64,000 nucleotides of DNA from Frigididesulfovibrio sp031551885 (lineage in GTDB: Bacteria > Desulfobacterota > Desulfovibrionia > Desulfovibrionales > Desulfovibrionaceae). The position numbers were made by a program, and so were the translations under genes. Shown piece after piece: positions 35,673 through 45,294 of this stretch; within the stretch, counting starts at the first letter, position 1, and each line of letters opens with the position of its first letter. A model generated the notes under the pieces. The model was not told the origin of the DNA, did not search any database, and saw nothing but the letters and a program-made list of their open reading frames with translations. Location: NCBI GenBank assembly GCA_031551885.1, contig JAVBMX010000027.1, positions 18,351-82,350 of the forward strand. The letters run 5' to 3'.

Positions 35673-36509
35673 ATGAAGAACGCCACTATCGGGGAATCTT
35701 CCCGCCCTTTTCTGAAATGGGCGGGGGGAAAATATCGCCTCGTCGAGCGCATCCTCGCGGAGCTCCCCGCCGGCACCCGTCTGGTGGAACCATTCGCGGG
35801 CTCCGCCGCCTTGTTTCTCAACGCGCCTTTTGACCGAGCCTTGATCTGCGACCGCAACCGGGATTTGATTTCCCTGTTCCGCCACGTTCAGGATGAGGGG
35901 GAGGACTTCGTCGTCTACTGTCGGGAGTTTTTCCGTCCCGAAACCAATACCTCGGACGCCTTCCTGGAGCTTCGCGCCCGCTTCAACGCAGGCGACGACA
36001 TGCGCGAAAAAAGCGCCCTGCTGCTCTACCTCAACCGCCACGGCTTCAACGGGCTGGTCCGGTACAACAGCCGGGGGGCCTTCAATGTGCCCTTCGGCAG
36101 GTATGCCCGCCCGTATTTTCCGGAAAAAGAGCTGCGCGCGTTTTGGCGCAAAACGCAGGAAACCGAGACGATCTTCGCAGCCGAGGATTTCCGGGCCGCC
36201 TTCGCCAAACTGGAACCCGGCGACGTCGTCTATTGCGACCCGCCCTACGTGCCCCTCTCGGCCACGGCAAACTTCACCGCCTACACCGGCGACACCTTCG
36301 GCCCCAAAGACCAGGACGACCTGGCCGACTTGGCCCGCCAAGCCGCCGACCGGGGCATTCCGGTGATCATCAGCAACCACGACACCGAAGAAACCCGCGC
36401 CCTGTACCGCCCCCCGGCCCGACTCACCCGCTTTTTCAGCTCCCGCAACATCAGCTGCAACGGCGCCGGGCGCTGCCCCGCTCCGGAACTGCTGGCGGTA
36501 TATTGCTGA
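35673..36509 (+). CDS. dam: DNA adenine methylase, Dam family
   Basis: 278 residues. SAM-binding motif FLKWAGGKYRLVE near the N-terminus, LVEPFAGSAALF, the specificity-region RYNSRGAFNVPFGRY and catalytic DPPYVPLS (about residue 190) match Dam/DpnM N6-adenine methylases (alpha class). The expected target is GATC, unproven here. No restriction endonuclease is adjacent, so it is a solitary methylase that may act in repair or regulation. Confidence 0.9.
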   Translation: MKNATIGESSRPFLKWAGGKYRLVERILAELPAGTRLVEPFAGSAALFLNAPFDRALICDRNRDLISLFRHVQDEGEDFVVYCREFFRPETNTSDAFLELRARFNAGDDMREKSALLLYLNRHGFNGLVRYNSRGAFNVPFGRYARPYFPEKELRAFWRKTQETETIFAAEDFRAAFAKLEPGDVVYCDPPYVPLSATANFTAYTGDTFGPKDQDDLADLARQAADRGIPVIISNHDTEETRALYRPPARLTRFFSSRNISCNGAGRCPAPELLAVYC

Positions 36510-36563
36510 GCAGGGGGATTGAATCTCCCGACTCCATCAAGGTTTGAGCCCCCGCGAAAGACG

Positions 36564-37193
36564 TCATCCCCCCAGCATACACACGGCCACAGCCGCGTTG
36601 CCGACAAAAAACGACTGAAACGAACACCCCGAGCGGGTGAAGCAGATGTTGCCGTCGCACGCGTCGCGCACGGCGGCGGAAAGATTCAGGGCGGCCATAT
36701 GTCTGCCCACGCCCGTTTCCAGGCATTTGACCCAGCTTTCCTTGAGCGCCCACAAGCGCAGACGCAAACGGGCCGGGTCGGAGTCTGAAGCCAGCACGTC
36801 TCGTTCCGCTTCGTGACAGAACCAGGGAGCAAGCTCTTCTTTGACGGCCTTGCCTTCCACATCCACCCCAACGGGAGAGCCCGCGACGGCGCAGGCCACT
36901 AGCCCCCCGGCATGGCTGATGCTGAAATGCGGAACACGCCCGAAAAGCTCGGGGGAAACAAGCTTGGGCCTGCCGATGGGCGACCGGCCGAACGTGAGGG
37001 AGGAAGGGGGAAGGCGCAATTCCCGAGCCAGGGAATACCGGGCCAGAACTTCACCGCACAAAGAGCGCTCGGCGTCTTCCCGATACCTGCAGGCCCGCAC
37101 GCGCTCCAGGCGGTCGGCGCCGACCAGGTTTTCCCAGTCGCTCCGGACCGCCGGGGGCAGACCGTCGTGCATATGGAGAATATAAAGTTTCAC
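36564..37193 (-). CDS. 4'-phosphopantetheinyl transferase, Sfp type
   Basis: 209 residues from a GTG at 37193 (reads MKLYILHMHDG), preceded by GGGAG. Core motifs PHFSISHAGG, VGVDVEGK and the downstream ALKESWVKC (the W-x-x-K-E-like region) are those of Sfp/AcpT enzymes, which load phosphopantetheine onto carrier proteins. No carrier protein or synthase gene is nearby. Confidence 0.88.
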   Translation of the reverse strand: MKLYILHMHDGLPPAVRSDWENLVGADRLERVRACRYREDAERSLCGEVLARYSLARELRLPPSSLTFGRSPIGRPKLVSPELFGRVPHFSISHAGGLVACAVAGSPVGVDVEGKAVKEELAPWFCHEAERDVLASDSDPARLRLRLWALKESWVKCLETGVGRHMAALNLSAAVRDACDGNICFTRSGCSFQSFFVGNAAVAVCMLGG

Positions 37194-37793
37194 GCGGTTC
37201 TCTCCCAAAACCCATCCGTTTCCCCGGCCCACTTGCGGCGCATACGCCGAAAGCTGAAACCGCGCGACCGAAAACGAAACGCGCCGCCCCAAAACGGCCA
37301 TTGCAACGTCACCAGAAACGCCGCCTTAGAAAAACAACCCTATAGAGACATTGTCGCTGTCTTTCTTTTCTTCCTCGCCTATAAACAGCAAAATTTTTCC
37401 ACTCCCGGGGAGGATATTCTGAATATGCCGTTACCGACTTCGTTCTTACGGAACGCAGAGTTCCGGCATGTAAAACACCGGACACAGCGACATGATAAAT
37501 TGGTATCACGCTACAAGCAACACCCTGTCCCTGTAATGATAAAATATTCTTTCCCCAGATATCCCTATACGGGAACCCGTTGAAACGTCCGGAATATAGG
37601 CCGGCAAATATCTTGCGTCAAGTCACAACAGACAGAGCAAGAGTCCTTTATACAGTCCTTGTGTGCAAGAAATGGATTCCTTTCGATGGGGGAAATTCCT
37701 TTCTTTCTCCCGCAAATATACGCTTTCGCTTGCCGGCGGGAACGCCGCGCGGTACTCTGCCGCGAACCGCCCGCCGACAAAGGGGAACACGTC
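37194..37793. other. Spacer upstream of the glycosyltransferase gene
   Basis: 600 bases, relatively AT-rich from 37310 to 37700. Reading frames here lack coding character. It probably includes the glycosyltransferase promoter. Confidence 0.35.
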
Positions 37794-38729
37794 ATGCGCA
37801 CCGCCGTCTGTTTTGGCTGCAACGAAGCCTATACGCCTTTGTGCCGAGGGTTGGTCCTGTCGCTGCAACGGGCTCTGGCCGCCGCGTCCAAAGATTTGGA
37901 CGTCTCTCTGCACTTCATCGACATCGGTTGCGAAACGGCCTCACTGGCCGAGTTGAAGAAAGCCGGCGTCTCTTTGCACGTGTTTTCCCGCAAGTTATAC
38001 CAAAACCTGCCCGGCGAAGACCTGCTGCCCCGCTATGCCGACGCCCAACTCTGCCGCCCCTTTCTGCCGCAACTCGTACGCGGGTATGACTGCTATCTGT
38101 GGATCGACACGGATGCCTGGGTGCAGGCGGCCGACGCCCTGCCCACGGTGATCCGCGCGGCCGAAAGCGCGCGGGGCGGCATCGTCATGTGTCCCGAATA
38201 CCATTACGGCTTTGTGGGCAAGCGGGATCTGCGCCTGGGGCTTCTGGCGGCCCGCACTTGGTACGAGGCCCTCTACGACGACCCGGCCCTGGTGGAAGGC
38301 TTGAGCGCGCAGCCCATTCTCAACTCCGGTTTTTTCGCTCTCGCGGCCGACAGCCCGATCTGGGAGGCCTGGGGCAACGAACTGATCTCCCTGTACGCCC
38401 GCGACTACACCCAAGACCGCTCGGTGCTGCACTACGCCGAGCAACTCGGCTTGAACAAGCTGCTCTACACCGGGCAAAGCTTTGTGCCCCTTGACCCGAT
38501 CTTTAATTACCCCTGCGCCGGCTCGGCGGTTTTCGTGTCGCCCAACGGTACGCTTTGCGTGGGGTACCCGCCCTTCACTCCCCTGAAAACCGCCCACCTG
38601 CTGGCGTTCTCGTACTACGGCCGGCAATACCTGGACCAGGGCATGCTTTTTGATGCCGGGCGCTACCTGACGGAAGCCGATCGCGCGACCCTGGACGGCC
38701 TGATCAAAAAGAAATCCCCGCCCGCGTGA
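37794..38729 (+). CDS. Glycosyltransferase-like protein
   Basis: 311 residues from the ATG at 37794 with AAAGGGG upstream. It has a GT-A type fold pattern: MRTAVCFGCNEAYTPLCRGL at the nucleotide-binding start, YDCYLWIDTDAWVQ with a DxD metal motif and ILNSGFFALAADSPIWEAW. It resembles GT8/GT-A hexosyltransferases. No other polysaccharide genes surround it, so its acceptor is unknown. Confidence 0.7.
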   Translation: MRTAVCFGCNEAYTPLCRGLVLSLQRALAAASKDLDVSLHFIDIGCETASLAELKKAGVSLHVFSRKLYQNLPGEDLLPRYADAQLCRPFLPQLVRGYDCYLWIDTDAWVQAADALPTVIRAAESARGGIVMCPEYHYGFVGKRDLRLGLLAARTWYEALYDDPALVEGLSAQPILNSGFFALAADSPIWEAWGNELISLYARDYTQDRSVLHYAEQLGLNKLLYTGQSFVPLDPIFNYPCAGSAVFVSPNGTLCVGYPPFTPLKTAHLLAFSYYGRQYLDQGMLFDAGRYLTEADRATLDGLIKKKSPPA

Positions 38730-39156
38730 GGCGAGCCGGGTTCAAACTTGGGACTTAACCAAGGCCGCACAGGTAATTCCCCCTCACCGCCTACGACACA
38801 ACAGATTCTGTGCCTTATCCGCGCAGACGGCACCAGACCCCGCCGGGGGGACTGTGCCCCCCCCCCCAGTCACCCGCATTCAGCGGCCGGTCCGTGTTTC
38901 ATGCGGTCCGGCCGCTGATGGGGGTGCAGGTGCCGCTGGTTACGAGTGTGAGACATCCTTTTCACATCACAGGGGCTCACTGAGGAAAACCCTCCGCAGC
39001 CCTGGCTCAATCCCCTGCCGGGTGTTTTGGGGGCAGCGCCCCCAGATTTCAAGCCGGTCCCAGCCCGCCGAGGAGCGGAAGGTTGACGCCTTCCGCCCCG
39101 CCGGGGTAAGAGGTGTGTCACTTCTCACGCCTCACTTTGAATCCCAAGGAATCACC
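38730..39156. repeat. Spacer with REP-like hairpins
   Basis: About 430 bases with two hairpins: AGCGGCCGG / CCGGCCGCT-type arms at 38881-38920 and TGGGGGC-AGC-GCCCCCA near 39027-39043. These belong to the GC-rich hairpins scattered in this genome. No gene seen. Confidence 0.5.
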
Positions 39157-39711
39157 ATGAAACGCGCTCTTGTCCCGTTGCTTGTGCTGTGCAGCCTTTC
39201 CTTTTCCGGCTGTTTCATCATTCCTTCCGCGGTTGAGGATGAGCGCCCGCTTTCCACTCAATATGACGACGCCGGGATCAAAACCGACATCGCCGCCGAC
39301 CTGCTTGAGGAAAACGCCACCCAAGCCAACGGGGTCAATGTGCATTGCTTTGAGGGCCAGGTCTTTCTGATCGGCGAAGCGGAAAAATCCTTCCGCGCCT
39401 TTGCCGTGGGGACCGCCTCCAAAACCGACGGCGTCATTCACGTCACCCCCCACTGGTTCCCCCCGGGAACGGGCGACACCATCCATGATGCCGGCCTCGA
39501 AGCCGATATCGACGCCGCCCTGCTCTTTACCAAAGACCTGCCTTCCACCCAGGTGGTGGTGGATGTCTGGGGCGGGCATGTGGTCCTGACCGGCATCATG
39601 AAAGACCAGGCCGATATCGAGAAAACCATCTCTCTGACCAAGGGCGTCAAAGGCGTCAAAAGCGTTACCAGCTACCTGTTCCCCTCCGGGACGGGAGGAA
39701 CCGCCGAATAG
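39157..39711 (+). CDS. Lipoprotein with BON domains
   Basis: 184 residues. Lipoprotein signal MKRALVPLLVLCSLSFSGC with lipid-anchored Cys at about residue 19. Two BON repeats follow: DAGIKTDIAADLLEE...VNVHCFEGQVFLIG and DAGLEADIDAALLF...VVVDVWGGHVVLTG. It resembles DolP/OsmY-type proteins bound to the outer membrane. An AAGGA site lies before the ATG. Confidence 0.85.
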   Translation: MKRALVPLLVLCSLSFSGCFIIPSAVEDERPLSTQYDDAGIKTDIAADLLEENATQANGVNVHCFEGQVFLIGEAEKSFRAFAVGTASKTDGVIHVTPHWFPPGTGDTIHDAGLEADIDAALLFTKDLPSTQVVVDVWGGHVVLTGIMKDQADIEKTISLTKGVKGVKSVTSYLFPSGTGGTAE

Positions 39712-39800
39712 GGCCGTTCGGGCGCACCCCGTTCGCGGCGTCGGGCTCCGTCCCCAAAAGGCTCCGCCCGTCGATTTCGCTTCCCATACCGTCTTTTTTC

Positions 39801-39841
39801 CGCCCATCCCGCCATGTGACCGGATGGGCGGATTTTTTTGC
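39801..39841 (+). terminator. Terminator of the BON lipoprotein gene
   Basis: The stem CCGCCCATCC / GGATGGGCGG with a 12-base loop is followed by ATTTTTTT. Confidence 0.9.
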
Positions 39842-39952
39842 TTTCCCCTCTGGACGCGTGCGAAAACATACTTATTATTGCCCTGAACACAACAGACTTA
39901 CTTTCGAGCGACGGGTCGCAAGCCCCGCTCTTTTTTCAGGAGGAAGCAAAGC

Positions 39953-41860
39953 ATGGGCAAGATTATCGGCATCGACCTCGGCACGACCAACTCGTGCGTC
40001 TTCGTCATGGAAGGCAAAGACGCCAAGTGCGTCACCAACCCCGAGGGCGGGCGCACCACTCCCTCCATCGTGGGCTTCACGGATAAGGAACGCCTGGTCG
40101 GCGACATCGCCAAACGGCAATCCGTGACCAACCCGGAGCGTACCGTTTTCGGCATCAAGCGCCTGATGGGGCGCAAGGCCGATTCTCCGGAAATCGTCGA
40201 GTGGAAAAAGCACAGCCCCTATAAAATCGTCGCCGACAAAAACGGCGACGCCGCCATCGAGATCGAAGGCCGCGCTTACACCGCGCCGGAAGTCTCGGCC
40301 ATGATCCTGGGCAAACTCAAGGCCGACGCCGAAGCCTACCTCGGCGAGACGGTCACCGAGGCCGTGATCACGGTTCCGGCCTACTTCAACGACTCGCAAC
40401 GCCAGGCCACCAAAGACGCCGGCCGCATCGCGGGCCTTGACGTCAAACGTATCATCAACGAGCCCACGGCCGCGTCTCTGGCCTATGGGTCGGACAAAAA
40501 AGCCAACGAAAAAATCGCCGTGTTCGACTTGGGCGGCGGCACTTTCGACATTTCCGTGCTCGAAGTGGGCGACAACGTTGTGGAAGTGCGCGCCACCAAC
40601 GGCGACACCTTCCTCGGCGGCGAAGACTTTGACCAGCGGGTGATCAACTGGCTGGTGGAAGAATTCAAAAAGGAAAGCGGCATCGACCTCTCCAAGGACC
40701 GTCTGGCCCTGCAGCGCCTGAAAGAAGCCGCTGAGAAAGCCAAAAAAGACCTTTCCACCTCTATGGAGACCGAGGTCAACCTGCCCTTCATTACGGCAGA
40801 CCAGGCGGGCCCCAAGCACCTGCTCATGAAGCTTTCCCGCGCCAAGCTGGAATCGTTGGTCGAAGACCTGGTCAAGCGGACCATCGAGCCCTGTAAAAAG
40901 GCCCTGGCCGACGCCGGTTTGAAGACTTCGGAAATCAACGAGATCGTTCTCGTGGGCGGCATGACCCGCATGCCCCTGGTGCAGAAAACCGTGCAGGAAT
41001 TCTTCGGCAAAGAGCCCAACCGCTCCGTCAACCCCGACGAAGTGGTGGCCATGGGCGCGGCCATTCAGGGCGGTATCCTGGCCGGCGACGTCAAAGACGT
41101 GCTGCTCCTCGACGTCACCCCGCTTTCCCTGGGCATTGAAACCCTGGGCGGCGTCATGACCCGGCTCATCGACCGCAACACCACCATTCCCACCCGCAAG
41201 AGCCAGGTCTTCACCACGGCGGCCGACAACCAGCCCTCGGTGAGCATCCATGTGCTCCAGGGCGAACGTCCCATGGCCGGTGAAAACATGACCCTCGGCC
41301 GCTTTGAGCTGACCGGCATTCCGCCGGCTCCGCGCGGTCTGCCCCAGGTTGAGGTCGCTTTCGACATCGACGCCAACGGCATCGTCAGCGTTTCGGCCAA
41401 AGACCTCGGCACCGGCAAAGAGCAGACCATTCGAATCACCGCCTCCTCGGGCCTGTCCGAGACGGAAATCCAGCGCCTGATCAAAGAGGCGGAATCCCAC
41501 GCCGATGAAGACAAGAAAAAGCTTGAGCTCATCGAAGTGCGCAACCACGCCGACTCGCTGATCTACGCCACGGAGAAATCCCTCTCCGACCTGGGCGACA
41601 AGGTCGAAGCCGGCCTGAAGAGCGACATTGAAAGCAAAGTCGCCGCACTGAAAACCGCCATGCAGGGCGACAGCGTGGAAGGCACCAAAGCCGCCATGGA
41701 CGAGCTCTCCAAAGCTTCGCACAAGCTGGCCGAACAGCTCTACGCCCAGAAGTCCGAAGGCGGCCAGGCCGGCCCTGACGCCGGTGCGGCTCAAGGCCCC
41801 GAAGCCGGCAAGAAAGGCGACGACGACGTGGTCGACGCCGAGTTTACGGAAGTGAAGTAA
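39953..41860 (+). CDS. dnaK: DnaK (Hsp70) chaperone
   Basis: 635 residues. ATPase signatures IGIDLGTTNSCVFVMEG, IFDLGGG-type VFDLGGGTFDISVLE and VLVGGMTRMPLVQK; substrate-binding domain VLQGERPMAGENMTLG; acidic tail VVDAEFTEVK. Ribosome site AGGAGG. No grpE or dnaJ in the window, and I see no CIRCE element upstream. It is a standalone gene, and its heat-shock control is not evident in sequence. Confidence 0.97.
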   Translation: MGKIIGIDLGTTNSCVFVMEGKDAKCVTNPEGGRTTPSIVGFTDKERLVGDIAKRQSVTNPERTVFGIKRLMGRKADSPEIVEWKKHSPYKIVADKNGDAAIEIEGRAYTAPEVSAMILGKLKADAEAYLGETVTEAVITVPAYFNDSQRQATKDAGRIAGLDVKRIINEPTAASLAYGSDKKANEKIAVFDLGGGTFDISVLEVGDNVVEVRATNGDTFLGGEDFDQRVINWLVEEFKKESGIDLSKDRLALQRLKEAAEKAKKDLSTSMETEVNLPFITADQAGPKHLLMKLSRAKLESLVEDLVKRTIEPCKKALADAGLKTSEINEIVLVGGMTRMPLVQKTVQEFFGKEPNRSVNPDEVVAMGAAIQGGILAGDVKDVLLLDVTPLSLGIETLGGVMTRLIDRNTTIPTRKSQVFTTAADNQPSVSIHVLQGERPMAGENMTLGRFELTGIPPAPRGLPQVEVAFDIDANGIVSVSAKDLGTGKEQTIRITASSGLSETEIQRLIKEAESHADEDKKKLELIEVRNHADSLIYATEKSLSDLGDKVEAGLKSDIESKVAALKTAMQGDSVEGTKAAMDELSKASHKLAEQLYAQKSEGGQAGPDAGAAQGPEAGKKGDDDVVDAEFTEVK

Positions 41861-41901
41861 GAGAATAAATACGTTAAGAGATCAATGAAGCCTCCGGCGG
41901 A

Positions 41902-41967
41902 CAGGGGGATTGAATCCCCCTGCCCCCCCACTTGCCGAAACCCCGCGCGTGGCGCGGGTTTTCGGCA
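41902..41967 (+). terminator. dnaK terminator region
   Basis: Two hairpins: CAGGGGGAT / ATCCCCCTG (41902-41922), and a 15-base stem with one mismatch, TGCCGAAACCCCGCG / CGCGGGTTTTCGGCA (41933-41967), followed by TTCTT. The second is the likelier terminator. Confidence 0.6.
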
Positions 41968-42164
41968 TTCTTGGATGACTGGAGACCTTCGCACGCCCCC
42001 CCTCTGGAGGATTGAAACCGACATCTCCACCGGAGGGCAGAGGACCCCCAAAACAAAACCATCAGATCCTTATGGAACAGGCGGTTTTGTTTTGTCGATC
42101 AATGCAGGCGTTCTCCGTGGAACGCGAAATCGGCTTGGGGCGGCGTCAGATAAGGAAAGTGCAA

Positions 42165-42287
42165 CTTTGGACGCTGGGGCAGGACCATTCCACAGGAAAG
42201 CGGAATGAGACGCGGGAGCACCTTACCCGAGGGGTCGGCCGCGGGACGCGGCGAGTCAACTCTTTGGTCCTGCCCCAGCGTTCAAAG
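42165..42287. repeat. Inverted-repeat element of about 123 bases
   Basis: 23-base arms (42165-42187 and 42265-42287) with one mismatch enclose about 77 bases with no coding capacity. It lies just upstream of the first effector cassette, in a spacer that otherwise shows no gene from 41968 to 42330 except a GGTTTTGTTTT hairpin near 42050-42092. Confidence 0.6.
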
Positions 42288-42330
42288 TCAGCCTGCCGCA
42301 GTATCTCGCCGCACCAAACCGATTTCGCGT

Positions 42331-42814
42331 CCATCCCTGCCCGGCATGCACGGGACAAGCCGCCCACCCCCTTCTCAGCCCCTTCCCGCGTTCTTCGGCC
42401 AAAACGCCATGATACGCCGTGAGCGATACCCATTCCATTCGAAGGAGGACGCTCATGTCGCTTTATGGTTCATCCCGCCGGCCCCTATCCACCGAAGACT
42501 ACCTTCGCGTAATCTTCGAGGAAGCGGACCGGCGCAGAAATCGGGATCACACCCCCCGCACCCTACAACCCGACGGCTCGCAAACCACCGAAGACTGGCT
42601 GCGCGAAATCGTTTTCGGCACGGAACGGCCGGAGTCGACCGCGACGCCCGACGCTCGGGCAACCGTCCCCCCGGCCCCCGGCATCTCACCCACTCCGGCA
42701 ACCGCCGTTCCGGCGGATGGCATCTCGATCGCCGAAGCAGGCCTTTCCCCAAAAGAGCCGTCTTCGCCCCTCCCGTATGGTTGGGGAACCACCCTTTTTC
42801 CCGGCCGGGACGCG
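42331..42814 (+). repeat. Effector cassette repeat 1 (leader plus N-terminal block)
   Basis: About 125 bases of leader with the same ribosome site (GAAGGAGGACGCTC) plus about 360 coding bases, repeated nearly unchanged at 44812-45294. The first part recurs at 47322-47640. Confidence 0.9.
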
Positions 42815-43630
42815 CTCCGAAAGTCGGCGAAAGAACAGGCCCTTGCCAAAAGGGGCAGCGGATCGACCTCCGTAAGCGATGTCGCCGAAAACTTCCCCGG
42901 CACCCTGCTTACCGTCGATGCCGCTCACAGGAAAAAATCTTCTCCCGGTCGGACGGAATGGCTCCACCCAACATCCCCCGAGCCGGCGGCGGCCATGCTG
43001 GATGAGAATACAAAGATTCGCAATAGGGGGTTCGGAACAGTCGACGCCGTGCAAAACCGTATCGTTAAGCCATTCCCTTACGTAACTCTCCTTCCGCTTG
43101 ACAAGGTTGCGGACTACGTAAGGAACACCCCCGCCAATCAACGAGAGCGCAACATGCGTAATCTACCTATGTGGGATATAGGCCCGTACAATATAAACGC
43201 ATCTTACGGCTACGAAATCTTTGAAAAGCAGGTACTTGACCCTCAAGCAAAAAATCCGCTCAAGGACTTTGCCCTCAAAGGGCTTCCCGCCGACGCCACG
43301 GACGAAGAAAAGTGGAATGCTTATCGCGACAGATGCCTGCTCGGAGAAAAGGGCGGCGCGTATGTTACCGCTGCCGTGTTGCGGGAAGGGCAAAAACGTC
43401 TTACCCCCTACATGCGCAACAGTACCCCTGAAGAGCGGGCGGCTTTACTGGTTACCTATTTCAAGCAAGGGTGGGAAAAAATGCAAGAAAATTACCTTGC
43501 GCGGATTAAATCCACCGGAGAAAAATCCGACATGCGCCCCGGAGAAGGAACAATACTTTTCAACAACATAAACGATATCAAAAGAATATTACAAGGAGGA
43601 TTTATACGTTTTCCGCATAAAATGAGATGA
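42455..43630 (+). CDS. Putative polymorphic effector 1 with lysozyme-like C-terminal domain
   Basis: 391 residues. Residues 1-120 are the block shared with the genes at 44935 and 47446 (MSLYGSSRRPLSTEDYLRVI, later WGTTLFPGRDA); it has no signal peptide and a Pro/Ala/Thr-rich second half. The C-terminal 190 residues are unrelated to the other copies. They contain MWDIGPYNINASYGYEIFEK, EKGGAYVTAAVLREGQKRL and LLVTYFKQGWEKMQENYLAR, then MRPGEGT. This layout reminds me of lysozyme-like domains in secreted bacterial effectors. Base composition drops toward AT in the C-terminal part. Two small membrane proteins encoded convergently just downstream could be immunity factors. The function is inferred, not shown. 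Confidence 0.6.
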   Translation: MSLYGSSRRPLSTEDYLRVIFEEADRRRNRDHTPRTLQPDGSQTTEDWLREIVFGTERPESTATPDARATVPPAPGISPTPATAVPADGISIAEAGLSPKEPSSPLPYGWGTTLFPGRDALRKSAKEQALAKRGSGSTSVSDVAENFPGTLLTVDAAHRKKSSPGRTEWLHPTSPEPAAAMLDENTKIRNRGFGTVDAVQNRIVKPFPYVTLLPLDKVADYVRNTPANQRERNMRNLPMWDIGPYNINASYGYEIFEKQVLDPQAKNPLKDFALKGLPADATDEEKWNAYRDRCLLGEKGGAYVTAAVLREGQKRLTPYMRNSTPEERAALLVTYFKQGWEKMQENYLARIKSTGEKSDMRPGEGTILFNNINDIKRILQGGFIRFPHKMR

Positions 43631-43692
43631 CAAATATATAAGTAAATGCTGCATAAACATATAAGTTGTGTTCATGCAGCATTTATTTATAA

Positions 43693-44118
43693 TTATGAGC
43701 TTGAATAAAAAAACACAAAAAATACCCATACTAAAGAAGAAATATTTGCTGCAAAAAATACAATCAAGGAATTTATTTTCATAAAAGGGATATGTCCATT
43801 ATGCATACTCTTTCTTTTTATCAAAATAAAAAAATATAAAATAAGAAAGGACGGAATAAGAACAAAAAATACTAGATTAAATAAAATTACTCCATATTCA
43901 GAAACATTCGACACTGCAAAGTTATAATTTGAAATAATAAAGTTTATCAGACTTGATAAGCATATGAGGAAACCTAAGATAACTGTGTTCAAAAAAAACA
44001 CAATCACAAACAGGCCGATAATTTCCAAAAAAGACGCAGTTTTTTTCAAAAAAAGTACGCTGAAAAGAACAAAAATCCCATATCCAAGCAGAATGGAAAG
44101 AAATGTGGATTCCGTCAT
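43693..44118 (-). CDS. Small membrane protein, candidate immunity protein 1a
   Basis: 141 residues, strongly AT-rich codons, four predicted membrane helices (start MTESTFLSILLGYGIFVLFS). It is convergent with effector 1, with 62 bases between stops. A GAGGGG site precedes the ATG. Its C-terminus (SSLVWVFFVFFYSSS) resembles that of the next gene (GFIWVFFLFFAAYAA), so the two are divergent paralogues. A membrane location would suit protection against a periplasm-acting toxin. Confidence 0.6.
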   Translation of the reverse strand: MTESTFLSILLGYGIFVLFSVLFLKKTASFLEIIGLFVIVFFLNTVILGFLICLSSLINFIISNYNFAVSNVSEYGVILFNLVFFVLIPSFLILYFFILIKRKSMHNGHIPFMKINSLIVFFAANISSLVWVFFVFFYSSS

Positions 44119-44139
44119 ACGCCCCTCGTATTTTTCAAA

Positions 44140-44559
44140 TCAACTTTCAACTGCGGCATACGCAGCAAAAAAGAGAAAAAACACCCAAATAAACCCCGCA
44201 AGCCCTACAACAGAAAACAACAACAGTGGGTGCATACGAGGAAAAATGAAGCATAATGCTTCATGTATATTCGTAATTTTTTCAGACTGACGTGTCAATC
44301 TTTCCATAAAAAGCAGAACAATCCACAACAAGACAGAAAGGAGCAGAAAAACAAAAATCTCAACACCCGGCATGCGAGGTAACCGAGCCAACCAAGAAAT
44401 GTATCCACACCCCTTTACAACAAATGGAAATAAAAAAAATGCCGTTAAAAAAGACACCATTATCGCTGCGCGGCGATGACCTCTTTTGAAACGAAGAAAA
44501 AGATATACCAGGAGTGCGCCGTACACGCCGCCAAAGGTCAACAGGAGCGATGTATTCAT
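44140..44559 (-). CDS. Small membrane protein, candidate immunity protein 1b
   Basis: 139 residues with about four membrane helices (start MNTSLLLTFGGVYGALLVYL). It lies upstream of and 21 bases from its paralogue on the same strand, with GAGGT before the ATG. Less AT-rich than its partner. Function unknown; the immunity role is inferred from position next to effector 1. Confidence 0.6.
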   Translation of the reverse strand: MNTSLLLTFGGVYGALLVYLFLRFKRGHRRAAIMVSFLTAFFLFPFVVKGCGYISWLARLPRMPGVEIFVFLLLSVLLWIVLLFMERLTRQSEKITNIHEALCFIFPRMHPLLLFSVVGLAGFIWVFFLFFAAYAAVES

Positions 44560-44783
44560 AAGACCTCAGGGGAATTGTCCGTGCCGTCGGTTCGCTTGTT
44601 GTCTTCACACAACCAATTTACCGATAAATAGCCGCACCGCCTCGAGAGGTCAACGGAACTGAGGGAAAACCACACGACTTCGCGTTGGTTCGTAAATAGA
44701 GGGAGCAAAAAAGCCGACCGGCATCCTGCGAAAAGCGCAGGCGGCACACTCATTCGTCACCTTCTTCCCAGCCCCGCCCGGTA

Positions 44784-44804
44784 CGCCCCGCGCGGGGCGT
44801 TTTC
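44784..44804 (+). terminator. Terminator hairpin ahead of cassette 2
   Basis: CGCCCCG-CG-CGGGGCG followed by TTTT. A similar hairpin with TTTTTT lies ahead of cassette 3 (about 47297-47315), so it appears to be part of the repeated unit between cassettes 2 and 3. Confidence 0.6.
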
Positions 44805-44811
44805 CTCGTCC

Positions 44812-45294
44812 ACTCCTGCCCGGCATACACGGAACAAGCCGCCCACCCCCACCTCACCCCCTTCCCGCGCCTTTCACCCCAAACCGGCATGATACGCCCT
44901 GAGCGATACCCATTCCACTCGAAGGAGGACGCTCATGTCGCTTTATGGTTCATCCCGCCGGCCCCTATCCACCGAAGAGTATCTTCGCGTGATCTTCGAA
45001 GAAGCGGACCGTCGCAAAAATCGGGATCACACCCCCCGCACCTTGCAACCCGACGGCTCGCAAACCACCGAGGACTGGCTGCGCGAAGTCGTTTTCGGCA
45101 CGGAACGGCCGGAGTCGACCGCGACGCCCGACGCTCGGGCAACCGTCGCCCCGGCCTCCGGCATCTCACCCACTCCGGCAATCGCCGTTCCGGCGGGCAT
45201 CGCCTCGATCGCCGAAGCAGGCCTTTCCCCGGAAGAGCCGTCTTCGCCCATCCCGTATGGTTGGGGAACCACCCTTTTTCCCGGCCGGGACGCG
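44812..45294 (+). repeat. Effector cassette repeat 2
   Basis: Second copy of the leader plus N-terminal block at 42331-42814. The leader differs at scattered positions; the coding part is nearly identical through LFPGRDA. Confidence 0.9.

Noticed and set aside
44556..44753. 65-codon minus-strand frame whose stop overlaps the start of the 44140-44559 membrane protein gene
   Set aside because: The overlap looks operon-like, but there is no ribosome site, hydrophobic pattern or family likeness strong enough to support it.
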